Source: CAZLKT01 sp964560205 (GTDB taxonomy: Bacteria; Pseudomonadota; Alphaproteobacteria; Holosporales; Holosporaceae). Taken from it: 26,495 nt of DNA. This document shows positions 16,526 through 26,300 of this stretch, one piece after another. Location of the stretch: positions 1 through 26,495 of the forward strand of contig CAZLKT010000014.1 of the NCBI GenBank assembly GCA_964560205.1. The letters run 5' to 3'. The notes under the pieces were generated by a model. It was not told the origin of the DNA and ran no database searches. It was given only the letters and a program-made list of their open reading frames with translations. Each line of letters opens with the position of its first letter. Position 1 is the stretch's first letter. The position numbers and the translations under genes are program-made.

Positions 16526-18160
16526 ATGAAAAGCTTTTTCGCCCTATTTTTTTCTGTGTTGACGTGTTTTTCTGTGCAGAGCATGGGGGCTGTTTCAGGA
16601 GAAAAAGAAGAGAAAAAAAGGAAGAATCAATGGGATCTGGAGGATTTTGAACAGGCAATTCTAGATGTGTATGTCAAGGTTCTGGGGTGCTCTCGAGAAA
16701 CTGCTCTTCGCATATATGACGCGAGGAGCATTGGTGAAATGGGGTTCTCCAAGAAGATCTATGATCAGGATCCGGTGGCTTTTCGACAGCGTTTAAAAAA
16801 GGGGATAGAGCTTTTTATACTCAATACTCCAATATGTATAAAGAGAAAGAGGACTTCTCGTGGGCCTAAAAAATCAACTATAGAAATGATATATAACCGG
16901 ATGATGGAGGGTTTTCGTACCATGCTTAAAATATTAGCGCAAAAAGGGTTGAAGGAGCATCAAGAAATTCTTCGATCATTTTTTGCGGAGCAGGCAAAGT
17001 TAGATGGAGCAGAGAAAATTGTAGATAAGCAGAAGACGTCCCCTTTACAAAAAAGGCTGAGTGAGGATGCCTATAGACAGGCGTGTGTTGACGTCTATTC
17101 GGAGTTTGAAGGTCTTCCCACACAGGATGTTGAGAAGGCATATGATATGGGGTTTTTTTGGAGAAGGAGGGTGCTGCAAGACTTCTATGGAAAAGATCCA
17201 GAAGGTTTTCGGAAGAATTTAAAAGATTTGTATGCCTATCAAGCCAAAAGGGAGAAAATTGGTACAGAGGTCTGCCATGCTTTGTGTCAGTACTTTTATC
17301 TTATGGCTCCAGGGAGAAATAACATCTGGATCAAAGCATGTAAACCTGATGACATCAAGACCGTATGTCATGAAGGGCTGGGTCACTCTAGGGGAATAGG
17401 GGGAAAAATGAGGTGTGTGACTCATAAAGACCAAAGAGAGCAAAAATCGAGCCCCCCAAGAAATGTGGAAGCCTTTGAAAAAGCTTCCATATCTGCCTGG
17501 GCAGAGGTTACGGGGTGTTCCCAGGAAAGTGCTGTTCAGGCGTATAAAGCAGGGCTTATTGGTGTCATAAATCCTTCACAAGCAACCTATGAGAAGGGTC
17601 CTGATGCTTTTCGCACGAGTGAAAAGGAACGTCTGGAGGGACTCATAAAAGGGTTTCTGGGGCCTCATAAACTGAATAAAAAGACTTTTCGTCAACGGAT
17701 TGCAAAATCAATAAAAAAACTTTTGCAAGAAAAGGAAGAGATCCTTCGATCATTTCTTGCGAATAAGGCAAAGCTGGGTGGAAAGAATGAGAACATAGGC
17801 AAGACAAAATCTTGTCTCAGCGAACATGAATATAGACGGGCTTGTATTGACTGTTTTTCAGAGTTTTCAGGTGTTCCCAAAAAAGATGTGGAAAAAGCGT
17901 ATGATATGGGCTTTTTTTGGAGAAGGCAGATGTTGGAGGAGTTATATAACAAAAATCCTGCAGGTTTTAGGGAAAATTTAAAAGATCTATATAAGCATCA
18001 AATAAGCGTGAATATGAGTCCCCGCATTCTGTGTTATAACTTTATAGCCGAGGGGCCTGATATGGTATGGACCAGAATGAAGTTTGAGGAAAATAAGAAA
18101 GGCCAGGTTAAATTCAAATCAAGAAAAATGCTCCACGCTGGAGGGGGTGATGCGACCTGA
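16526..18160 (+). CDS. Exported helical-module protein, paralogue 1 (four modules)
   Basis: This is an unrecognised family. The 544-residue product begins with a signal peptide (MKSFFALFFSVLTCFSVQSMGA). It then carries four copies of a module of about 57 residues, at roughly 41-97, 182-240, 316-373 and 435-492. Each follows the pattern A-(I/V)D-(V/C)(Y/F)-E(F/V)-G-S/P-x-(E/D)-(A/V)-x-A-Y-x-x-G ... FR-x-x-(L/V)K. Modules alternate between an 'IG' type (AYKAGLIG) and an 'FFWRR' type (AYDMGFFWRR). Between them sit a charged helix and EKEEILRSFLA. No catalytic motif is seen. ATG 16526 follows GGAG at 6 nt; 16523 and 16514 are alternatives. The second half is nearly identical in DNA to part of the next gene. 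Confidence 0.85.
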   Translation: MKSFFALFFSVLTCFSVQSMGAVSGEKEEKKRKNQWDLEDFEQAILDVYVKVLGCSRETALRIYDARSIGEMGFSKKIYDQDPVAFRQRLKKGIELFILNTPICIKRKRTSRGPKKSTIEMIYNRMMEGFRTMLKILAQKGLKEHQEILRSFFAEQAKLDGAEKIVDKQKTSPLQKRLSEDAYRQACVDVYSEFEGLPTQDVEKAYDMGFFWRRRVLQDFYGKDPEGFRKNLKDLYAYQAKREKIGTEVCHALCQYFYLMAPGRNNIWIKACKPDDIKTVCHEGLGHSRGIGGKMRCVTHKDQREQKSSPPRNVEAFEKASISAWAEVTGCSQESAVQAYKAGLIGVINPSQATYEKGPDAFRTSEKERLEGLIKGFLGPHKLNKKTFRQRIAKSIKKLLQEKEEILRSFLANKAKLGGKNENIGKTKSCLSEHEYRRACIDCFSEFSGVPKKDVEKAYDMGFFWRRQMLEELYNKNPAGFRENLKDLYKHQISVNMSPRILCYNFIAEGPDMVWTRMKFEENKKGQVKFKSRKMLHAGGGDAT

Positions 18161-19044
18161 TCTCATATGTTGAAAAATATTTTTTTATTATATATCATTT
18201 CGTAGTGATTTGCTTACGGAGTCTTATAGTGAAAAAAGGGATTTTTTATGCACTGTTTTTCTGTGCCATGGGGTATTGTTCTGCAGGAACCACGTGTGTC
18301 GTAGCTGCAAGGGATGTGAAAGCTTTTAAACAAGCAGCCATAGATGCCTATAGAGAGGTTATGGGATGCTCGGAGAAGGATGCTGATGCAGCATATGCGC
18401 GGGGGGAATTTGATGCAACAAATATCACAGATGATGAATATGAGAAGGGTCCTGCGGCTTTTAAGCAGACTGTAAAAGAAGCTTTGACGGATATTGCAGA
18501 ATCTACTAAGTGGGAGGTTTTTGAAAAAGCACTCGTAGAGGTGTATGCAGAGGTTGTGGGATGGTCTCAAGAACGTGCTTCTCAAGCGTATAAACTTGGG
18601 GTCATTGGTGTGACAAATTTTTCACAAGAAGCCTATGAGAGAGGTCTCGATGCTTTTCGCAAAGATATAAAGGATGGTTTAGAGAGTATCATGCGGGATC
18701 ATAAAGTGAATCAAGAGGCTTTTCGTGCAATGCTTGAAAAATCAATAGAGAGCGAGCTGAAAAATAAGGAAGGGATGCTTCGATCATTTCTTGCGAAGAA
18801 TGCAAAGTTGAGTGGGAAAGATGGGAGTGTTGGCCAGCAGGAACCAAAATCTTTATACAAGCATCTCACAGAAAATGAATATAGACGGGCTTGTATTGAC
18901 TGTTTTTCAGAGTTTTCAGGTGTTCCCAAAAAAGATGTTGAAAGAGCGTATGATATGGGCTTTTTTTGGAGAAGGCAGATGTTGGAAGAGTTATATAACA
19001 AAAATCCTGCAGGTTTTAGGGAAAATTTAAAAGATCTGTATAAG
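17828..19044. repeat. 168-bp near-identical segment shared by paralogues 1 and 2
   Basis: 17828-17995 and 18877-19044 differ at about four positions by eye. They encode the FFWRR-type module, from EYRRACIDCFSEF to NLKDLYK. The rest of the two genes is far less similar. Confidence 0.88.
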
Positions 19045-19230
19045 TATCAAGCCAAAATGTGGAACAGGGATATGGATGCAATTCGTTCTTTTTTTTATGA
19101 TGGTTTAAAGTTACGGGATCCTAGTAGAGAATGCATCAAAACACGTAAACTTAATACTGAGGAAAACAAGGGTGCATCATCTGAAAGGCAAGTGACTCAC
19201 AAAGATGGAGAGGTCGCTTCGAGGGACTGA
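18229..19230 (+). CDS. Exported helical-module protein, paralogue 2 (three modules)
   Basis: The 333-residue paralogue has a GTG start at 18229 (CGGAG 7 nt upstream) and a signal peptide (KKGIFYALFFCAMGYCSAG). Three modules follow at about 31-87, 97-153 and 216-273: two of the 'IG/T-N' type and one 'FFWRR' type. The final module and its flank (YQAKMWNRDMDAIRSFFYDGLKL) match paralogue 3. The GTG is preferred over an upstream in-frame GTG at 18205 because the same ribosome site and start recur in paralogue 3. The gap from paralogue 1 is 68 bp and has its own possible promoter. The function is unknown; a cytoplasmic role is unlikely given the signal peptide. Confidence 0.85.
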   Translation: MKKGIFYALFFCAMGYCSAGTTCVVAARDVKAFKQAAIDAYREVMGCSEKDADAAYARGEFDATNITDDEYEKGPAAFKQTVKEALTDIAESTKWEVFEKALVEVYAEVVGWSQERASQAYKLGVIGVTNFSQEAYERGLDAFRKDIKDGLESIMRDHKVNQEAFRAMLEKSIESELKNKEGMLRSFLAKNAKLSGKDGSVGQQEPKSLYKHLTENEYRRACIDCFSEFSGVPKKDVERAYDMGFFWRRQMLEELYNKNPAGFRENLKDLYKYQAKMWNRDMDAIRSFFYDGLKLRDPSRECIKTRKLNTEENKGASSERQVTHKDGEVASRD

Positions 19231-19268
19231 AGGGGGCGCTGTTGCATTTTAGAAAACACTTGAGAAAG

Positions 19269-19305
19269 AAGAGGGGGGGTAGTTTTTTCTTCCCTCTTTT
19301 TTTTT
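19269..19305 (+). terminator. Rho-independent-like terminator after paralogue 2
   Basis: AAGAGGG pairs with CCCTCTT across a 16-nt loop and is followed by a run of T. It lies 38 bp after the stop at 19230. Confidence 0.55.
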
Positions 19306-19484
19306 GAGAACCTATCGTGGTGAAGGCCATTTTCATGACCATTTTGAAAATTAAAAAGAAAAATCCACGTCGAAGATGGGATGTATCTCGTATCTTATCA
19401 CCACCCGATATTTTTCAATATGTTGTAAGATTTTTTTTCTTATTCTATAGTACGTTCTCAATGATTTTCTTACGGAGTTTTATA

Positions 19485-20267
19485 GTGAAAAAAGGGATTT
19501 TTTGTGCACTGTTTTTCTGTGTCATGGGGTATTGTTCTGCAGGGCATGTTGTAGCTGATGAAACACAACAACAGAAAACGGAGGCAGCAAGAGATGTGGA
19601 GGCTTTTGAAAAAGCAGTTATAGATGTGTTTGCAGAAGTTCTGGAATGGCCTCAAGAGAGTGTTGTGAAAGCCTATAAAGCAGGGGCCATTGGTGTAACA
19701 AATATTTCAGAAGGCTATAAGACAGGTCTCGATGCTGTTCGCAAGGCTGTAAAAAAGGGGTTAGAGCGTATGATGCAGCATCATAAGCTCGATAAAGAGG
19801 CTTTTCGTGCAATGCTTGAAAAATCATCAGAGGAACAGTTGAAAGAGAAGGAAGAGATCCTTCAATCATTTCTTGCTGAGAGTGCAAAGTTGAGCGGGAA
19901 AGATGGGGGTATGGGCCAGCAGGAAGGAAAATCTTTACACAAGCATCTTACAGAAAATGAATATAGACGGGCCTGTGTTGACTCTTTTTCAGAGTTTGCA
20001 AATGTTCCTAAAGAGCATGTTGAAAGAGCATATCATGTGAACTTTTTTTGGAGAAGGCAGATGTTGGAAGAGTTATATGAAAAAAATCCTGCAGACTTTA
20101 AAGAAAATTTAAAAGATCTGTATAAGTATCAAGCCAAAATGTGGAACAGGGATATGGATGCGGTCCATTCTTCTTTTTATGATGCTATAAAGTTAAAGGG
20201 TTCTCGTGGAACCTCTGCTAAAGTACGTAAGCCTAATACGGGTGCACCATCTGAACCATGTGGATGA
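19485..20267 (+). CDS. Exported helical-module protein, paralogue 3 (two modules)
   Basis: The 260-residue paralogue has a GTG start at 19485 with GGAG 7 nt upstream, and a signal peptide nearly identical to paralogue 2 (KKGIFCALFFCVMGYCSAG). It has one 'IG' module (about 40-96) and one 'FFWRR'-type module (about 163-220), which reads AYHVNFFWRRQMLEELY. The frame is also open back to 19317, but that extension would bury the signal peptide and ignore the conserved ribosome site. It ends 13 bp before the 138-bp repeat and faces the 3' end of the large minus-strand gene. Successive loss of modules along the array (4, 3, 2) is notable. Confidence 0.85.
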   Translation: MKKGIFCALFFCVMGYCSAGHVVADETQQQKTEAARDVEAFEKAVIDVFAEVLEWPQESVVKAYKAGAIGVTNISEGYKTGLDAVRKAVKKGLERMMQHHKLDKEAFRAMLEKSSEEQLKEKEEILQSFLAESAKLSGKDGGMGQQEGKSLHKHLTENEYRRACVDSFSEFANVPKEHVERAYHVNFFWRRQMLEELYEKNPADFKENLKDLYKYQAKMWNRDMDAVHSSFYDAIKLKGSRGTSAKVRKPNTGAPSEPCG

Positions 20268-20280
20268 TGCTCTCGCAAAG

Positions 20281-20418
20281 TCATTTGAAAGAATTGTCAA
20301 TAGTAATGGTAAAACAAAAAATAGGAATATATGAGGTATGGTTAACAAACATCCGTCAAGGAAATAACATGAGATTCCACCACTGGCGAGAAACCAGCAG
20401 AGCAGGGAGAGAGATGGG
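20281..20418. repeat. 138-bp perfect direct repeat, copy 1
   Basis: Identical base for base to 23169-23306 by eye. Weaker similarity continues to about 20463. It lies just past the 3' end of the large gene at 20485. On the minus strand it contains TTGACA (20300-20295), but no -10 box follows because homology to copy 2 stops at 20280. Confidence 0.95.
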
Positions 20419-20484
20419 GGGGCATAGCGCGCGCGCCCCGTGTCGTCATCTCTAGCCCCTTGCTCACACTCCGCTTCTGGTTAT

Positions 20485-23128
20485 TTATTCTTGTTGAGGA
20501 CATTTTGGTTTTCTTAACATTATAGCATTAACTATATCCTCGTCCAGATTCGTTCCGATCCAGCTGCCCGGGCTAATATCAAGCGCATCAATTTGCTTAT
20601 CACTTAAAGCAGACACGAGTTTACCATAGTCTTCAACAACATCTTTCTTCATCCTATCAGAAAAAAGCTTTTTTATCGCCTCAGGGTTAATGAGAGAAAG
20701 TTTATAGTTTTTATCATTATTCTTTGTATGCTTCAATAGTTCGTTTACCTGATTTCTTTGAAAAACTTCTACATCTTCTGGATCAATATATTTGAGTATA
20801 TCATCTTCAATTTTAGCGTTGACAAGAAATTCACTAATTGCTGATTTTCTCATTTTATAGTTGATAATATGTTGATTTTCGGGGAGTAGATCAGCGAGCG
20901 TATTTGCATATTCTGGACGCAGCCCCTCCAAAAAAGCATAGTCCAAAATTATACCTATTTTATCTAGTTGCTTTTTCTTGTCTTCATCATCTTTTTCTTT
21001 GTTCATAACCCTAAGCAGAGCTTGCAGATCCTCCTGACTTTTTGGTTTCCAATCCTCTACTTTTGCAGCGTATTTTACAAATTCCTCTCGCATAGGATCT
21101 CTGATGTATTGATTGTAAGTATCTATTTCATCTATTTGCTTTTTCTTTTTTTCATTATCTTCTTCTTTTTTAAGCATATTTATCAGATTAGATATATACA
21201 TATCCTGCTCATTTTGTGATTTCAAAGCCTCTGATGTTATAGCCTGTCCTACCAATTCCTCTTGCATCTCATTTGTAAGAAAGACCCTATTAACGTAAAC
21301 ATATATTGAATTTGCCACCATCCGAGGTATGAGATCTTTGATTTTATCCTCTGGTATCTGCTGGAACTTCTCCTTTGAAAGTAAACCTTTGGTATCTCGC
21401 AATAGATATTCTATCTGATCTGTAGTGAATCTTTGAATGTATTGGTCTGCAATTTTTACATTCAATTCCTCTAAACTAGGAAGTTTTTCAAAATCAATTG
21501 AAAAGAATTTATCCCGTGGAATATCAAGATCCACCCTAGATAACAATTGTTTTAAAGCATAAGGATTTAGTTTTCTAAATAAAAGTACCATCAAGTTTTC
21601 TATATGATTTTGTGTCATCTTTTCAGCATCAAAAAAATAAATGGATTTTACATTGTTTTCTGTTAAATCACTAACATAACAGGGATCTTTTAAAAACCTC
21701 CATATGACCACTCGGTTCACGATCTCGTCGCCTATTTCTTGGAGCAGCTGTATAGTACTTTCATTATTTGCGATCCCACTGTCGACTATTTTCTCTGCCA
21801 GATGGTTTAATAAATTCCAGTTCTGCGCTATCTGTTTCTTTTGCTCTCCTGTTAAAGCCTTCACGTGCTCTTCTGTAAGTTTTCCTGAAAAATTACCTTC
21901 CAAAACGCTCTCGATATCTTTTTTAATTTGCTCCGCCCGAGCATCGGCAGCGGCGGCAGCATTGGCAGCATCGGCAGCCTTCTTCCTTTCATAATAACGA
22001 TTCCCCTGCCATACGAGAAGAGTTGCAATCCCTGCAATCCCTGCACCTGCAATCCCTAGCTTCGCAAGAGGGGACTGCTGATTCCACAGCTCTCCCAAAG
22101 TTGGCCAGCCAAGAACCCGTCCTATGCTGCTCATAACATAGTTACTAGTTTCTTTAATAAATTCTGTCTCATTTCGACTGTATTGACCCTGAAGATTATC
22201 TTGAGATCCCTTGTCGCCCACATTTGGACTACTTAGAGTATCATTGGAATGTGGCCAGATGTAGCTCATCAAACCGTTACTAATTGCTTTAAACTGTTCC
22301 CTAAATGTTATATTTTTATTGATTTGAAGCGTACCACTATGTTCCATAGCTTGAGTATCATTGGAATGTGACGAGTTAAAAAACCCTCTTATCCAGCTCC
22401 AAGAATTGTAAACACGTGATTCCATCCATCCCTCTGTTGTCTCATTGTGATTGGCTTTAATTGCTTCATCATCTTGATCGTCTTTAATTTCTTCATCATC
22501 TTGATCGTCTTTAATTTCTTCATCATCTTGATCGTCTTTAATTTCNNNNNNNNNNNNNNNNNNNNNNNNNNNNNNNNNNNNNNNNNNNNNNNNNNNNNNN
22601 NNNNNNNNNNNNNNNNNNNNNNNNNNNNNNNNNNNNNNNNNNNNNTTCATCATCTTGATCGGCTTTAATTTCTCCATCATCTTTAAATTTCTTGTCGTTC
22701 ACATTTGGAATACTTTTAAGAGGATCATTGGAATTTCGAAGCTCCCATAGTGCGTTACCCATGGTAAAAACACCTGTTGCAGCTGCAGTGATGGGAAGAG
22801 GGCTCAACCAACTGTTCATCTTTTCCCGATTCTTTTCCAGAGGTTTGTTCGCGTTGGCAGGAGACAAAAGAGCAGGGCTCTTTTTTTGTGTCTTCTTCTG
22901 TATCGTCCTCTGTATCTTCTGCTGTGTCCCCATCTTTTGTCCGGTGTTTTTTTTGCGTAGTGGGGCGCCCTTACTGCCACGTCTCCTATTTTCCTTTTTT
23001 GGTGCTTCCCCCGTCTTTTTTATAGGTTGTACAGCTCGTTGTGTTTCTGCCATGACAGCCCCTGTTTTTTGTGCACACAAAAAAACAAATAAAAACAATG
23101 TTAATTTCTTGACATTAAAGTTGTTCAT
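20485..23128 (-). CDS. Large exported/membrane-anchored repeat protein, interrupted by assembly gap
   Basis: I read one gene from ATG 23128 to the TAA at 20485, with 100 N inside. It encodes 161 residues before the gap and 686 after. Features in order: signal peptide (MNNFNVKKLTLFLFVFLCAQ), Lys/Arg/Gln-rich linker, weak hydrophobic segment, the acidic 9-residue repeat EIKDDQDDE, a strong hydrophobic segment (LAKLGIAGAGIAGIATLLVW), an Ala-rich helix, and one copy of a long helical module (TEEHVKAL ... DIPRDKFFSIDFEKLPS ... ADQYIQRFTTDQIEYLLRD). The C-terminus (DYGKLVSALSDKQIDALD) is shared with the next gene. The two sides are in different frames only because the N-run is not a multiple of three. 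The family is not recognised; likely envelope-anchored (inference). Confidence 0.82.
22465..22672. repeat. 27-bp tandem repeat spanning the gap
   Basis: Three full units at 22465-22491, 22492-22518 and 22519-22545, then N, then a fourth with one change at 22646-22672. They encode EIKDDQDDE (once EIKADQDDE) on the minus strand. Both gap edges fall exactly on unit boundaries. Confidence 0.92.
22546..22645. other. Assembly gap of 100 N
   Basis: A run of exactly 100 N, the usual placeholder for unknown length. Because both edges are unit boundaries of a 27-bp repeat, the true length is probably a multiple of 27 (81, 108 or more), which would also join the two reading frames. Confidence 0.97.
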
Positions 23129-23160
23129 AAGCTAATAATAATTAAAAAATAACCTTTATT

Positions 23161-23188
23161 ATTATACATCATTTGAAAGAATTGTCAA
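23161..23188 (-). promoter_or_regulatory. Consensus sigma70 promoter for the 20485-23128 gene
   Basis: On the minus strand: perfect TTGACA (23188-23183), 16-nt spacer, perfect TATAAT (23166-23161). The implied leader is about 25 nt to ATG 23128, AT-rich and without a Shine-Dalgarno close to the start. The -35 lies inside the 138-bp repeat, the -10 just outside it. Confidence 0.8.
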
Positions 23189-23306
23189 TAGTAATGGTAA
23201 AACAAAAAATAGGAATATATGAGGTATGGTTAACAAACATCCGTCAAGGAAATAACATGAGATTCCACCACTGGCGAGAAACCAGCAGAGCAGGGAGAGA
23301 GATGGG
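23169..23306. repeat. 138-bp perfect direct repeat, copy 2
   Basis: Second copy, just past the 3' end of the large gene at 23352 and just upstream of the gene starting at 23128. It supplies the -35 box of that gene's promoter. Confidence 0.95.
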
Positions 23307-23351
23307 CATAGCCCCCCGCGCGTGTGTCGTCGTCGCTAGCCCTTGTGTTTA

Positions 23352-26300
23352 TTATTGTTGAGGAGGACAACCATTTTGTTTTCTTGTCCTTATCGTTTTA
23401 ATTATATTTGGATCTAGATTCTTTTCGATCCAGCTGCCCGGACGAACATCAAGCCCATCAATTTGCTTATCACTTAAAGCAGACACGAGTTTACCATAGT
23501 CTTTAACAATACCCTTCATCATAGGAAAAAAAAGCTCGAACATCGCCCCAGGGGTAAGGAGAGAGATTTTAAACTTGTCAACACCATTCTCCAGCTTTTC
23601 AAGTAGATGGTTGTACCTCACACTGTCAAGCATTAACACATCATTTGGAGTAAGATATGGAAGTAGATTATCTGCAATTCTATCTCCTTTTTCCACAAAG
23701 CTATCAATTGATGCTCGTATATTGCCATAATCGATAATATGTTGAACATCGCTGAGTAGATTAGTGAGCTTTTCTTGGCGAGCTTGAGATAGCTTCGCGA
23801 ATAGATCATAGTCCACATATTTTTCTATTTTCTTTTTCATGATTTGATTATCTCTTTCTTTTTCAAGAATATCAACCGCACAATTAAGAGCAACACTATC
23901 TATTATTGGCTTATCTTCTCTTTTTACAAACATTTCAAGCTTTCTCAATTCGTTCATTTTTTTGTCTTTCAATTTCAATTTCTCTTGTATGTCAAAATTA
24001 AGATGTTGTACACCAGAGAACGACATGCCATACCATATCTTTTCTGCTACATCGTCCAGGAGAGGTTCGATTTTATCATCTGGTATCTTCTGGAACTGCT
24101 CCTTTGAAAGTAAACCTTTGGTATCTCGCAATAGATATTCTATCTGTTTTTCACTTAATTCTTGAATGTATTTGTCTGCAATCTCTACCTTCAATTGATC
24201 ATAACTAGGAAGTTTTTCAAAATCAATTGTATGTAATTTGTTGTCTGGAATGTCAATATCGCCCCGAGATAATAATGTTTTTAAAACCTTAGGATTGAGA
24301 GCGTAAAATAAATCCCCAGGAATTTTGTCTATCTGATCTTGTGTCATATTTTCAGCATCATCACAAGAAATGCGTTTTACCTTCTCTGCTGTTAAGTCCT
24401 TAAACTTAAAGTCATTGGGATTTTGTACCCCCCTCACCTCCAATTGCCCACCGCTCTTGTCTATGGGCTTCTGCAGTTTGCTAATAAGCTCATTATCATC
24501 GGGGAATAGCTTAGTGAGATCCCGAGTGCGAGCTTCTAGGAGCTTTTGAGGCATATCCTCCAATACATCATCATGATCCAGATATTTTTTTATTTTATTT
24601 TTTACACTTTCCTTGTCTTCTTTAGGAGGATCTTCCCTTTCAAGAAAAAAAACCAAAATATCAAAAACATAATTATTTTTTATTTCCCAAGCATTGTCTT
24701 TTATACATTCTTTAATACTCTTATTTAATTCTTCGAGAAATTTATTTCTTATCATCTCATCATTAATATACTCTACATTAGAGTACCTAGTGCCATCCTC
24801 TAGTACCCCTTTTATTATCAAGGGTATGAGAGCTTTGATTTTATCTTTTGATAGCAGATCGAACTGCTTCTCTGAAAGCAAATTTTTGTCATCTCGAAAT
24901 AGATATTCTATCTGTTTTTCACTTAATTTTTGAATGTATTTTTCCTCAATTCTTACATCAAGTTCCCCAGGACTAGGGATCCTTTCAAAATCAATTGTAT
25001 GTAATTTGTCCTCTGGAATGTCAATAGCGCCCCGAGATAATAATGTTTTTAAAACCTTAGGATTGAGAGCGTAAAATAAATCCCCAGGAATTTTGTCTAT
25101 CTGATCTTGTGTCATATTTTCAGCATCATCACAAGAAATGCCTTTTATATTATCTTCTGTGAACTCCTTAACCTCAAAGCCATTGGGATCTTGTAAAAAC
25201 TCTTTTACTCGTCCGTCTCTCTTTTTTATGGCGTCCTGCAGTGAGTTGGCTGCGTTTATGCCTTTGAACAGATCTATGGTACTTCTATTATTTGCGATAC
25301 CACTTTTGAGTACTGCATTTATCAGATTGTTTAATAAGTCAGCGTTCTTCTTTATCAGTGTCTTATCATCTATTGTAAAAGCCGCTATGTGCTCTTCTGT
25401 AATAAGTTTTTCTCCTTGAAACTTATCTGCAAAAAATTTATCAAGATCTTGAAACACGATAACATGCTTATTATTGGGGAGTAGCGGAATAAGCCTTTCT
25501 CGGACATCTTGATCTATATCCTTCAAGTCACAACTGTCCAGAAATTGTTCTATTTTATTTTTTGCATTTTTTATTGCATTTTCATTATATTTTTCTTTTT
25601 CAAGAAAATAAACCAGAACATAAAGATAATAGCCATCTATTTCCCAATCTTTGTTTTCTAAAAGTTTTTCTATCTGCTTAAGTGTTTCTGCTTCAAATTC
25701 ATTTTTTATCCCAGGATTGAGATCTTCTATATGAGGGTACCAAGGGGCCCCATCTATGTGCTCTATTATCTCTTGTGCTATCTCGGGCATGATACTTCTG
25801 ATTTTATCATCTGGTAGCAGCTTGAACTGCTCCGATGAAAGCAAATCATCTATGTTATCTTCCAATAGAAATTTTATCTGATCTTCACTTAATTTTTGAA
25901 TGTATTTGTCTGCAATGTGTACGCGATATTGATCATAACTAGGAAGTATGGAAAAATTAATTTTATGTAATTTTTCCTGTGGAATGTTAATATCGTCCCG
26001 AGATAATAATATTTTTAAAATCTTAGTATTTAGAAATTCAAATAAATTCTCAGGAATTTTGTTAATAAAAGCTTCAATAAAATTTTTTTCTTTACCTGTA
26101 ATATCTTCAGGTTCAATTGATCTTAACATATCTTTTGTGAATCTTTCAACAGTAAAATTACTGGGATCTGCTGAAAACTCCTTTGCAACCAATCGTTCGT
26201 CTCTCTTTTTTATATCGCCCTGCAGTAAGTTGACTGCGCCTTGACCTATTTCTGCGAACAGATCTCTGGTACTTGCACTATTTTCGATACCACTTTTGAG

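Noticed and set aside
20258..20455. Small plus-strand open frame containing MVKQKIGIYEVWLTN, repeated at 23173-23361, vaguely like the N-terminus of MazF/PemK toxins
   Set aside because: It lies within the 138-bp repeat, its C-terminus differs between copies after the repeat ends, and the region carries a promoter on the other strand. The toxin likeness covers only about 12 residues.
22465..22672. Possible CRISPR-like array because of regular repeats around the gap
   Set aside because: The 27-bp units are directly adjacent with no spacers, and they preserve a coding frame.
22538..22680. Two separate genes meeting in the N-run (one starting at 22680 and reading through N, one ending at 22538)
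   Set aside because: Both edges carry the same 27-bp repeat in phase; they are one gene split by a placeholder of the wrong length.
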